Assembly (NCBI GenBank): GCA_030602865.1
Contig: JAUVYX010000046.1
Location: 1 to 7,006 of the forward strand
From: Dehalococcoidia bacterium
GTDB taxonomy: Bacteria > Chloroflexota > Dehalococcoidia > GIF9 > AB-539-J10
Length of the DNA: 7,006 nt
Direction: 5' to 3'
The position numbers and the translations under genes were made by a program. The notes beneath the pieces are model-generated. The model did no database searches and was not told where the DNA came from. It worked only from the letters and a program-made list of their open reading frames with translations. How positions within the stretch are numbered: position 1 is the stretch's first letter; each line of letters starts with the position of its first letter. Positions 1 to 6,395 of this stretch are shown one piece after another.

Positions 1-1408
1 TGTATGCTTTTAGTTCTTCCGCTACCCTGTCAATTAAAACAGGTGGAAATACGCCATCCTGTTCGTATATTTTGCGATCTTTTAAAAGGCACTCGGCTGA
101 TTCCCAGCATGAAGATGGGAGTTGTGGCAATTTGCTTCGTACCTCCTCGTTATCAGATGAGAAAATGTTCACATCTACATAAAGTTTATTGGCTACTTCT
201 AATGCGTCCTTCATTTCCTGCCCATATCGAGCGGCGACTGTCAATCCTGCCAGCAATAAATGGGCGTTCGCAGAACCATCAGGACTCCGAATTTCTACTG
301 TCTGGCTGTTGATTAAATTAGAATAATGTCTTTTATCCTGAGGATTGGCATCTGCTGCCATACTTGTCCTGGTAGACCAGCCTAATGGTACTCTTACCAA
401 TACAGATCGGTTTCTATCGCCCCAGCATATATTTGTTGGTGCTTCTTGGTGAGGCACAAGCCTTAAGTAGGATGTAGGAACAGTATTCCCGAAAGCTGTT
501 AAGGAACTGGCCAAGCTTAGATACCCTGCGATGGTTTTTCTGGCAATATCGGTCAACTGGCCTTCTTTTGTCATCACAGAATGACCATTTCTGGTTAACT
601 TAGTATGGATATGAAGTCCGCTGCCAGCTTGCCCTACCAGAATTTTAGGAGCAAAAGTGACGGTTAGGCCATGCTTGTATGCAGTCATCCTTAGCATCCA
701 CTTAGCAATTACGATTTGATCAGCCGCATCTTCAATGGGAACAGGGAGTAATTCAATCTCTTGTTGCTCCATATCACAACCATCGGCGCGAATATTGCCT
801 ACCTCCGAGTGACCGTATTTCACTGCTAACCCTGCCCGTGTAGTCGCCTGCATAGTCTCACATCTTATATTTTCTCCCTGTAAGAACGGGGCAGACTCAT
901 GATAACCTTTCTGAGTTTCAACAGAGTAGGGATGCTCACCATTATACAGGATGTAGTATTCCAGTTCGCCCATAGCCTTAAGGCTCAGGCCTGTGCTTTG
1001 CGTTAATGTCTCATGGGCTTTTCTCAAAATATTCTCGGGAGAGCTTGCTAATGGTATTCCATCGCTTGTGTAGTAAGAACAGAGAATGTCAATAGTTGGA
1101 AGAGAAGCAAAGGGATTTACATAGGCTGTTCTATATCGTGGAATCACATATAAATCACTTGAGGCCGTATCTATGCAGGGCAGGAGACTCGACCCATCCA
1201 CCTTTTCTCCCCCATCAAGTATTCGCTCAAGGTGGGCTCTGTTGCCAACGACGAAGTTCAAGGTTTTTAACCTGCCATCTCCGCCCAGGTAACGGAAGTT
1301 TATCATCTGGATTCCTTTCGCTTTAATAAATCTTGCAATATCGCGTCTGGTGAAATCCGTGGCTGGTTTGTTAAGAAATTGTGCCATGCTATTTGTATAG
1401 ATCGTCAT
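1..1408 (-). CDS. glnA: Glutamine synthetase family protein (C-terminus cut by window edge)
   Basis: The family makes glutamine from glutamate, ammonia and ATP in the cytoplasm; divergent members ligate other amines to glutamate. The minus strand is open for 469 codons from the ATG at 1408 to the edge, so only a short C-terminal tail is missing. Visible motifs in order: the DGSS loop (71-74, matching the Asp-50 loop of enteric enzymes), ELEYY (148-152) with the first metal glutamates, further metal glutamates in SEVGN (E202) and QQEIEL (E217), GSGLHIH (262-268) with the metal/ATP histidine, SYLRLVPHQEAP (313-324) with the substrate arginine and flap glutamate, DRNRS (331-335) and VEIRSPDG (371-378). 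All catalytic positions look present, so activity is likely. E202 and E217 are about seven residues further apart than in classical GlnA, suggesting a divergent subfamily, so a related ligase is possible. The start is fixed by a strong GGAGGT ribosome site; a downstream in-frame ATG at 1387 lacks one. Confidence 0.92.
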   Translation of the reverse strand, partial: MTIYTNSMAQFLNKPATDFTRRDIARFIKAKGIQMINFRYLGGDGRLKTLNFVVGNRAHLERILDGGEKVDGSSLLPCIDTASSDLYVIPRYRTAYVNPFASLPTIDILCSYYTSDGIPLASSPENILRKAHETLTQSTGLSLKAMGELEYYILYNGEHPYSVETQKGYHESAPFLQGENIRCETMQATTRAGLAVKYGHSEVGNIRADGCDMEQQEIELLPVPIEDAADQIVIAKWMLRMTAYKHGLTVTFAPKILVGQAGSGLHIHTKLTRNGHSVMTKEGQLTDIARKTIAGYLSLASSLTAFGNTVPTSYLRLVPHQEAPTNICWGDRNRSVLVRVPLGWSTRTSMAADANPQDKRHYSNLINSQTVEIRSPDGSANAHLLLAGLTVAARYGQEMKDALEVANKLYVDVNIFSSDNEEVRSKLPQLPSSCWESAECLLKDRKIYEQDGVFPPVLIDRVAEELKAY

Positions 1409-1410
1409 TA

Positions 1411-1420
1411 TTACCTCCGT
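1411..1420 (-). promoter_or_regulatory. Ribosome binding site of the glutamine synthetase gene
   Basis: Read on the minus strand, this is ACGGAGGTAA. GGAGGT lies four bases before the ATG at 1408. This near-perfect Shine-Dalgarno sequence decides the start over the in-frame ATG seven codons downstream. Confidence 0.85.
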
Positions 1421-1479
1421 ATAGCAGTACGACAAAAACTCATTCAGGGATTAATAAATATAGATAGAAACCGATTGCG

Positions 1480-1514
1480 AGCATTATTTTATATCAATGA
1501 TTGAGCAAAATGCT
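1480..1514 (-). repeat. Inverted repeat in the synthetase leader
   Basis: AGCATT (1480-1485) and AATGCT (1509-1514) can form a 6-bp stem, extended by two A-T pairs after a one-base bulge, around an AT-rich loop. It lies inside the predicted leader of the leftward transcript. It is not followed by a T-run, so it is not a standard terminator. A stem this short could arise by chance. Confidence 0.25.
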
Positions 1515-1520
1515 TACCGT

Positions 1521-1541
1521 AGAGAAACCAGGGGATTCTCT
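1521..1541. repeat. Imperfect 9-bp palindrome just downstream of the synthetase promoter
   Basis: Arms AGAGAAACC (1521-1529) and GGATTCTCT (1533-1541) are inverted copies with one mismatch around a 3-bp spacer. The site lies about 7 to 27 bases past the predicted start of the leftward transcript. It could be a repressor operator or a small hairpin in the leader RNA. It does not look like the TnrA/GlnR consensus. Function is unproven. Confidence 0.4.
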
Positions 1542-1554
1542 CTGATTGGCAGTT

Positions 1555-1583
1555 ATTATACTACTGCATCAGGACAATCACAA
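1555..1583 (-). promoter_or_regulatory. Sigma70-like promoter for the glutamine synthetase gene
   Basis: On the minus strand a perfect -10 box TATAAT (1555-1560) is preceded by exactly 17 bases and a -35 box TTGTGA (1578-1583, four of six consensus positions). Transcription would begin near 1548, giving a leader of about 140 nt before the start codon. This is a consensus match only; no transcript evidence is available. Confidence 0.6.
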
Positions 1584-1689
1584 TGCTTTTTTATCGATCC
1601 CTGGAGTTTTTATATGGTAACTGTCTCTCACTGTCGGTTAGAAGTTATTGGGTCTGTATTTCTCCTGGTAACTCGCTCTGGCAGGCAAA

Positions 1690-1718
1690 TTTACCGCTGG
1701 AGCTAAATACTCTATAAT
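1690..1718 (+). promoter_or_regulatory. Sigma70-like promoter of the nfi-prfB operon
   Basis: A -35 box TTTACC (1690-1695, four of six consensus positions) is followed by 17 bases and a perfect TATAAT (1713-1718). Only eight bases separate the -10 box from the nfi GTG, so transcription should start at or within about two bases of the start codon. No ribosome site fits in that space. It probably drives nfi and the genes behind it. Confidence 0.6.
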
Positions 1719-1726
1719 TCGATGGC

Positions 1727-2398
1727 GTGAAGATAAATGAACTACATTCATGGGAATTAAGTTATTCTCAGGCTCGTGAGATACAGAAAGAATTAGCGGG
1801 GTTGGTGGTATCCAGCAGTAAAGCTATTAATCCCCGGATAATTGCTGGCGTCGATGTATCTTCTAATCGTTTTAGTACTAAAGGTGTTGCCGCAGTAGTG
1901 GTGCTTGATTACCCTGGGCTTAATGTGATTGAAGTTGAGATAGAGGAAACTGAACTGCCTATTCCCTATATTCCGGGCTTATTATCCTTTCGTGAATGTC
2001 CACTTATTTTGGCTGCCTGTGCCAGATTACAGCATATCCCCGATCTTTTCATGGTTGATGGTCAAGGGATCGCCCATCCCAGACGCCTGGGGATTGCCTC
2101 ACACCTGGGGCTTTTTCTCGATGTGCCATCTATAGGTTGCGCCAAATCAATTCTCTGTGGCAATTATGAGCCTCTGGGAGAAGAAATTGGTTCCTGTGCC
2201 GAGTTAATTGATAAAGAGGAGATTATTGGAGCGGTGTTGAGGACAAAATGTAAAACCAAACCTGTGTATGTTTCCATTGGCCATAAGATCGATATTGATT
2301 CAGCACTGTATTGGGTAAGAAAATGTTGCCGTGGCTATCGTCTCCCTCAACCAACGCGTTTGGCTCACCTGGCGGCTGGTGGAAATCTAATAGTCTGA
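1727..2398 (+). CDS. nfi: Endonuclease V (deoxyinosine 3' endonuclease)
   Basis: Endonuclease V nicks DNA at the second phosphodiester bond 3' of hypoxanthine and other deaminated bases, starting alternative excision repair in the cytoplasm. The 223-residue product has the full family length and matches it end to end. Visible landmarks are the metal aspartate in AGVDVS (D43), the strand-separating wedge YIPGLLSFRE (81-90) ending in the catalytic E90, VDGQGIAHPRR (110-120) with metal D111 and H117, CAK (138-140) with K140, GHKIDIDSAL (185-194), and GYRLPQPTR (203-211) followed by H214. Nothing needed for catalysis appears to be missing. The start is a GTG with no Shine-Dalgarno; an in-frame TAA at 1715-1717 bars any start further upstream. 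Combined with the promoter position this suggests a leaderless message. The gene is first in a plus-strand run and ends 40 nt before prfB; sharing a transcript with prfB looks positional rather than functional. Confidence 0.97.
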   Translation: MKINELHSWELSYSQAREIQKELAGLVVSSSKAINPRIIAGVDVSSNRFSTKGVAAVVVLDYPGLNVIEVEIEETELPIPYIPGLLSFRECPLILAACARLQHIPDLFMVDGQGIAHPRRLGIASHLGLFLDVPSIGCAKSILCGNYEPLGEEIGSCAELIDKEEIIGAVLRTKCKTKPVYVSIGHKIDIDSALYWVRKCCRGYRLPQPTRLAHLAAGGNLIV

Positions 2399-2428
2399 GT
2401 TAAACTACTATCGGAGAATCAATTTTAT

Positions 2429-2434
2429 AAGGAG
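2429..2434 (+). promoter_or_regulatory. Ribosome binding site of prfB
   Basis: AAGGAG sits four bases before the ATG at 2439. It marks the true start of release factor 2, upstream of the frameshift, rather than the first ATG in the downstream frame at 2596. Confidence 0.8.
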
Positions 2435-2438
2435 CGTA

Positions 2439-3543
2439 ATGGAAGAGCAAGTAGAAGAATTAAAGGCTTTACGCCGTCGAATTTCAGATATAATGGTGCA
2501 TCTTTGACTTCCCTGCCTTAGAAAAAGAGATTTCTCATATAGAGGAAGAATCAGCCGACCCCAATTTTTGGAATGATTCAGTCACTGCTCAGCAAGTGAT
2601 GCGTCGCCTGGGTGCTAAGAAGAATGTAATAGAAATGTGGCGAGGAGTGGAAAAGGAAGTTATAGAACTCCATGACATGATTGTGTTGGCTGTAGAAGAA
2701 GCTGATGAGCAGCTGCAGTCGGAGCTAAAAGAGGAGTCAGAGCAGCTGCGTGCACGATTTGAGCAAATGGAAACCCGATTGCTTCTCAATGGTGATTATG
2801 ATGAGAGAGATGCCATGCTTACTTTCCATGCTGGTGCAGGTGGCACAGAATCTCAGGACTGGGCGAACATGTTACTCAGGATGTATCAGAAGTGGGCTGA
2901 GGGGCATGGTTATAAGGTGGAGATTCTGGATATTTCTCCCGGAGAAATTGCCGGAATTAAAAGCGCCATAGTTGAAATTAGGGGAGATTATGCCTATGGC
3001 TATCTTAAGAGTGAGCATGGAGTTCACAGGTTAGTTCGACTTTCTCCTTTTGATGCTGACCATGCTCGTCATACCTCTTTTGCCCTGATTGAGGTTCTTC
3101 CAGAGGCAGAGAAGGAGAAGGACCTTGAGGTTAATCAGGAAGATCTTAGGATAGATACCTTCAAGTCTAGTGGACCAGGTGGACAACATATGCAGAAGAC
3201 TAGCAGTGCAGTGAGGATAACCCATCTTCCTACAGGGATAGTAGCTATCTGCCAGGGAGAGAGGTCTCAGCATCAAAATAAAGAAACAGCTATGAAGATT
3301 CTGTATGCTCGTCTTCTGGAATTGAAACGAACTGAAAAGGAAAAGAGAAAAGCAGAACTCAAAGGGGAACGTATTGAGGCAGGATGGGGAAGCCAGATCA
3401 GGAGCTATGTATTGCATCCATATAAGATGGTAAAGGATCATCGAACAAAGCATGAAGTTGGCAATGCTGAAGCTGTTTTGACTGGAGACCTGGATGGTTT
3501 CATCGCTGCCTATCTCCATTCTAAGGTTGCTAAAGAAATATGA
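2439..3543 (+). CDS. prfB: Peptide chain release factor 2, made by programmed +1 frameshift
   Basis: RF2 reads UGA and UAA in the ribosomal A site and triggers peptide release. Translation begins at ATG 2439, runs 22 codons to CTT followed by an in-frame TGA (2505-2507), then continues one base ahead at GAC (2506-2508) to the TGA at 3541. The joined protein is 367 residues, close to the 365 of E. coli RF2. Domains in order: helical N-terminal domain (about 1-115) with the usual DPNFWND-type segment (40-46), then HAGAGGTESQDWA (130-142), the stop-reading tripeptide SPF (202-204, the RF2 form), and the peptidyl-transferase loop GPGGQ (245-249), whose Q249 is the expected PrmC methylation site. 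Both functional motifs are intact. The gene is autoregulated in the known manner: scarce RF2 lets the ribosome pause at TGA and slip. Its stop overlaps the next gene's start. I see no convincing promoter of its own. Confidence 0.98.
2493..2508 (+). other. prfB: prfB programmed +1 frameshift site
   Basis: The sequence ATG GTG CAT CTT TGA C contains the conserved slippery CTT, the TGA read by RF2 itself, and the following C that weakens termination. In E. coli an AGGGGG element three bases before CTT stimulates the shift. Here the same place holds only GGTG (2495-2498), which can pair with CACC of the anti-Shine-Dalgarno. The stimulator is therefore weak or in a different register. Confidence 0.92.
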
Positions 3544-4760
3544 TCAAACATATCTTACTGATATTAACTTTTCTATTCACATTGACATTGTCGACAGTCC
3601 CTTCGGTTGCCAGTGCAGACAGTGGCTTTTCAGTGCTGGAGGAAGGAGTGGAACTTGCTTTCCCTGAGAAGATTATTTTCCATCTCGAAGCCCAGAGTGC
3701 TGTTGATATTGTTAATGCTCGTCTTCATTACCAGGTATCCAGGATGAATTATGCTAAGGTTATCAGTGAGGGATGGCCTGACTTTGTTCCTGCAGAAAGA
3801 ATAGAGACCAGTTGGGTGTGGGATATGAGAAAATCAAGCTTACCACCGGGGGTAACCATAACATACTGGTGGACCATTGAAGATGCTGCTGGAGAGTTTT
3901 TACAGACCACTCCTCTTACGCTGAATTTCGATGACCTGCGCTATAATTGGAAAAGTCTGACTGAAGGACAACTCGCTATTTATTGGTATGAAGGGGACGA
4001 ACATTTTGCACAGGAGCTAATGGATGCCTCTCAGCGGGGGTTGCTCAGATTGCGCAGTGACATTGGCACCTTTCCTGAAAAACTGATCAAGATATTTATC
4101 TATGCCTCAGCGAACGATTTGCGAGGAGCCATGATATTTTCTCAAGAATGGACTGGTGGTGCTGCCTTCACTGAATTTGACACAATAGTAATTGGTGTTT
4201 CACCAGGTAATATTGATTGGGGGAAAGAGGCTTTAGTTCATGAACTAACTCACATGGTTGTGCATCAGGCTGTTTTTAGTCCTTATGGACAACTGCCTAC
4301 CTGGCTCGATGAGGGTTTAGCTATGTACAATGAAGGTGATCTCTCCTTTTCTCTCCAATCCCGACTGGATGAGGCGGCAAAAGCGGATAGGCTCATTTCC
4401 GTACGCAGCTTATGCAGTTCCTTTTCCGCTGAGCCTGAAGAAGCCTATCTTTCCTATGCTGAAAGTTATAGTCTGGTGGAATACCTTCTTGTTAATTACG
4501 GGCAGGACAAAATGCTCAATCTGTTAACCTTGTTTAAGGATGGTAGTACCTATGATGAGGCTTTGAGCCAGGTTTATGGATTTGATGTATTCGGGCTTGA
4601 TACTCGATGGCAGGAGACGTTGACAGTCCCAGTGGTCCAAACCGCTAAAACATGGATGCACCCTGCCTTGATAGCGATGTTATCGGCGTTAATCACAGTA
4701 TCACTTCTAGCTGTTGCATTAGCTTTAGAAGAGAGAGATTGGCGGAGGGCACGTGCGTAA
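3540..4760 (+). CDS. Membrane-anchored MA-family (gluzincin-type) metallopeptidase
   Basis: This is a predicted zinc peptidase acting outside the cytoplasmic membrane; its substrate is unknown. A signal peptide covers about residues 1-26 (hydrophobic core, cleavage after VASA). An Ig-like or extended domain of about 100 residues follows, including WTIEDAAGEF. The catalytic domain holds HELTH (234-238), with zinc histidines and catalytic E235, and WLDEG (255-259), where E258 is the likely third zinc ligand, as in Peptidase_MA-like proteins. A helix at about 374-396 followed by basic WRRARA suggests C-terminal anchoring with a short cytoplasmic tail. The ATG overlaps the prfB stop as ATGA and has no good ribosome site, so translation probably depends on ribosomes finishing prfB. 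Its end overlaps the next gene by 8 nt. The family assignment rests on these motifs and overall layout. A non-proteolytic role is possible but no key residue is missing. Confidence 0.8.
   Translation: MIKHILLILTFLFTLTLSTVPSVASADSGFSVLEEGVELAFPEKIIFHLEAQSAVDIVNARLHYQVSRMNYAKVISEGWPDFVPAERIETSWVWDMRKSSLPPGVTITYWWTIEDAAGEFLQTTPLTLNFDDLRYNWKSLTEGQLAIYWYEGDEHFAQELMDASQRGLLRLRSDIGTFPEKLIKIFIYASANDLRGAMIFSQEWTGGAAFTEFDTIVIGVSPGNIDWGKEALVHELTHMVVHQAVFSPYGQLPTWLDEGLAMYNEGDLSFSLQSRLDEAAKADRLISVRSLCSSFSAEPEEAYLSYAESYSLVEYLLVNYGQDKMLNLLTLFKDGSTYDEALSQVYGFDVFGLDTRWQETLTVPVVQTAKTWMHPALIAMLSALITVSLLAVALALEERDWRRARA
4744..4749 (+). promoter_or_regulatory. Ribosome binding site deciding the GTG start of the binding-protein gene
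   Basis: GGAGGG lies within the last codons of the metallopeptidase gene, three bases before the GTG at 4753. It favours that start over the in-frame ATG at 4789, whose nearest purine-rich AGGA is 14 bases away. Confidence 0.6.
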
Positions 4761-5577
4761 TATTCGTTTCAGGAAAAAAGAAAAACGAATGGTAGCTAAA
4801 GAGAAAAACGAATGGCGCATATTGATAGTTTGCCTTGCCGTCGTAACACTATTTTCCTCGATTGCCTGTCAACCTGTTCAGACTCCCTACAACCATGATG
4901 TGCTCAATCTCTATGGTGCGGGTCCCGCAACGCTTGACCCTGCCATTTCTGCTGATACGGTTTCTCATAGCTATGTCATGCAGGTTTTTAGTGGACTGCT
5001 GCGCCTTGATGAAGAGCTGGAAGTAGTGCCTGATATTGCTGAGAAATGGGAGGAGAGCCAGGATGGCAGAACTTATACCTTTTACCTTCGACAGGGAGTA
5101 AAGTTTCGCGATGGCAGGGAGGTCATGGCTGAGGATTTCAAGTATTCCTGGGAACGAGCTTGTAATCCTGAGACAGGTTCTCGGACAGCGGCTACATATC
5201 TAGGCGATATCGTTGGAGTACAAAAAGTACTGGAAGGAGAGACGACGCAAATCTCGGGGGTAAAAGTCATCAGTGATTATGTGCTGGAGGTGACTATTGA
5301 TGCCCCTAAGGCTTATTTCACGTGTAAATTGACTTATCCTACTGCCTTTGTGGTTGATAGAGATAATGTGCAGGCAGGAGAGGGCTGGTGGCGCCAGCCT
5401 GGTGGGACAGGTCCTTTTATACTGGAAGAATGGATTCCTGGCGATGTTCTGGTTTTAAAGCGAAACGAGCATTACTATGCTGAGTTGGCTAAAGTGGAGC
5501 GAGTTGTCTTTCATCTTCTGGCTGGAATGCCCATGGTCATGTATGAAAGAGCTGAGATAGATGTTACCTCTGTTTAA
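4753..5577 (+). CDS. N-terminal fragment (274 aa) of the solute-binding lipoprotein
   Basis: This is the part translated before the TAA. It has a basic start, a hydrophobic stretch (about 22-37) and a lipobox-like SIAC with C39 as the likely lipidated cysteine; serine at -3 is less usual than leucine. Typical family segments follow: ATLDPA (59-64), DGRTYTFYLRQGVKFRDG (104-121), the SBP_bac_5 hallmark, then GTGPFILEEW (218-227) and NEHYY (238-242). It holds lobe I and part of the ligand cleft but lacks most of lobe II, so it should not bind ligand alone. Starting at ATG 4789 instead would give a more conventional 26-residue signal peptide before the cysteine; the ribosome site favours 4753. 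Confidence 0.75.
   Translation: MRNIRFRKKEKRMVAKEKNEWRILIVCLAVVTLFSSIACQPVQTPYNHDVLNLYGAGPATLDPAISADTVSHSYVMQVFSGLLRLDEELEVVPDIAEKWEESQDGRTYTFYLRQGVKFRDGREVMAEDFKYSWERACNPETGSRTAATYLGDIVGVQKVLEGETTQISGVKVISDYVLEVTIDAPKAYFTCKLTYPTAFVVDRDNVQAGEGWWRQPGGTGPFILEEWIPGDVLVLKRNEHYYAELAKVERVVFHLLAGMPMVMYERAEIDVTSV
4779..4815 (+). repeat. 14-bp direct repeat at the start of the binding-protein gene
   Basis: AGAAAAACGAATGG occurs perfectly at 4779-4792 and again at 4802-4815, offset by 23 bases. Because 23 is not a multiple of three, the copies are read in different frames (KEKRMV and KEKNEW). The first copy contains the alternative ATG start. It may be a small local duplication or chance in A-rich DNA. 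Confidence 0.5.
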
Positions 5578-5592
5578 CAGAATTACATTGAC

Positions 5593-6384
5593 ATGGTAGA
5601 AGATACAGCAAGCTCCTTCAATCGTGAGCTGGAGTTAACTCCTGAGCTCAGTTTTTACTATGTTGGCTTTAATAATAAAAAAGCGCCATTTGATGATGTG
5701 AATATTCGCCGGGCTTTCTGTCATGCCGTAGATAAGGAGCGAATCATTAGCTTGATATTGAGAGGAATGGTAACTGAAGCAGAAGGCATTTTGCCCCCAG
5801 GTATGCCAGGGTATAATGCTGACCTTGAGGGGCTTGAATTTGATTTGCAAAAAGCGAAGGAGCTTATCGCTGCCTCGAAATATGGCGATACAGAGAACTT
5901 CCCCCCGATTACAATTACTGTTCCTGGTTATGGCAACAATATTTCCGAGTATCTAGGAGCCATTATTGAAGATTGGCGGAAAAACCTTGGGGTTGAGGTA
6001 TCGGTGAGACAACTGGAATCTGATAATTTTCTGTACCATGTTAAAGAGGAAAATGATGAGATATTTATGCTGGGATGGGTGGCTGATTACCCCGATCCTT
6101 ACAACTTTCTGGATGACCTTTTCCATTCCGGCAGTGAGAACAATTCTTTTAGCTACAATAATCCGGAAATAGATGAGTTGCTGAATGCTGCTGCGAGTGA
6201 GCAGGATGCAGCCCTGCGGCTGTCTCTGTACCAACAGATTGAGAAACAAATAGTTAATGAGGCTCCCTGCTTGCCTTTTTCATTCGGCATGAACTATATC
6301 CTGGTGAAGCCATATGTAAAAGACTATGTGATAAATCCTATGGGCATTGCTGATTTAAGGCGGGTTTACATCGAAAGAGATTAG
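5593..6384 (+). CDS. C-terminal fragment (263 aa) of the solute-binding protein
   Basis: This is the stretch after the TAA, counted from its first ATG; family-like residues QNYID already precede it directly behind the stop. It carries FYYVGFNN (21-28), PFDDVNIRRAFCHAVDKERI (32-51), LPPGMPGY (67-74), GWVADYPDPYNFL and a C-terminal YILVKPYVKDY, all typical of lobe II and the returning lobe I strands. There is no ribosome site before the ATG and no signal peptide. If made separately it would stay in the cytoplasm and lack half the fold. It is best read as the second half of one gene. Confidence 0.6.
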   Translation: MVEDTASSFNRELELTPELSFYYVGFNNKKAPFDDVNIRRAFCHAVDKERIISLILRGMVTEAEGILPPGMPGYNADLEGLEFDLQKAKELIAASKYGDTENFPPITITVPGYGNNISEYLGAIIEDWRKNLGVEVSVRQLESDNFLYHVKEENDEIFMLGWVADYPDPYNFLDDLFHSGSENNSFSYNNPEIDELLNAAASEQDAALRLSLYQQIEKQIVNEAPCLPFSFGMNYILVKPYVKDYVINPMGIADLRRVYIERD

Positions 6385-6395
6385 TGTTTTCAGCT

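Larger units (their letters stand above)
1409..1726. other. Divergent intergenic regulatory region
   Basis: This 318-bp AT-rich stretch separates the leftward synthetase gene from the rightward nfi operon. It holds one sigma70-like promoter in each direction, facing apart, a leader of about 140 nt for the synthetase gene, and two inverted repeats in that leader. The only open frame of any size, 69 codons on the plus strand from 1497, has no ribosome site and no recognisable protein features, and it covers the leftward promoter. I treat the region as non-coding. I recognise no riboswitch, tRNA or small RNA in it. Confidence 0.75.
4753..6384 (+). pseudogene. Oligopeptide ABC-transporter solute-binding lipoprotein, interrupted by one in-frame TAA
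   Basis: Read as one frame, this encodes a 543-codon solute-binding protein of the OppA/DppA family (SBP_bac_5), the extracytoplasmic receptor that hands peptides or similar ligands to an ABC importer. The only defect is a TAA at codon 275 (5575-5577). The frame continues in phase immediately after it with normal family sequence to a TAG at 6382, so there is no deletion or frameshift. Codons that become TAA by one base change include CAA, GAA, AAA, TTA, TCA, TAC and TAT. The two halves look equally well preserved, which implies a very recent nonsense mutation, a base-calling or assembly error, or rare readthrough. No permease or ATPase gene is adjacent, so partners would be encoded elsewhere. 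The gene overlaps the metallopeptidase end by 8 nt and faces coaE across 11 nt. Confidence 0.85.

Noticed and set aside
4..312. A 102-codon plus-strand open frame
   Set aside because: It lies antisense inside the clearly conserved glutamine synthetase coding sequence and has no features of its own.
406..1475. A 12-bp inverted match between the synthetase leader (1464-1475) and its coding region (406-417)
   Set aside because: The copies are a kilobase apart, and a 12-base match in a stretch this long is within reach of chance.
1616..1680. Direct repeat TGGTAACT upstream of nfi, with partial similarity after it
   Set aside because: An 8-base match in about 320 bp is expected by chance and the extension has mismatches.
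1497..1706. A 69-codon plus-strand open frame in the divergent intergenic region
   Set aside because: It has no ribosome site, no recognisable domain, and lies across the predicted promoter and leader of the opposite-strand gene.
2399..2438. A separate promoter for prfB between nfi and prfB
   Set aside because: I could not pair any -10-like sequence with an acceptable -35 at normal spacing, so co-transcription with nfi is the simpler reading.
3031..3519. A 162-codon minus-strand open frame
   Set aside because: It is antisense to the most conserved part of prfB, including the SPF and GGQ motifs; it is a by-product of that sequence.
1727..6384. The nfi-prfB-peptidase-binding protein run as a new functional system
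   Set aside because: Each gene belongs to a known family with an unrelated role. Tight spacing supports co-transcription but nothing shows a joint function.
6385..6395. A shared terminator between the convergent binding-protein gene and coaE
   Set aside because: The gap is 11 bases with only a short TTTT and no stem of useful length around it.
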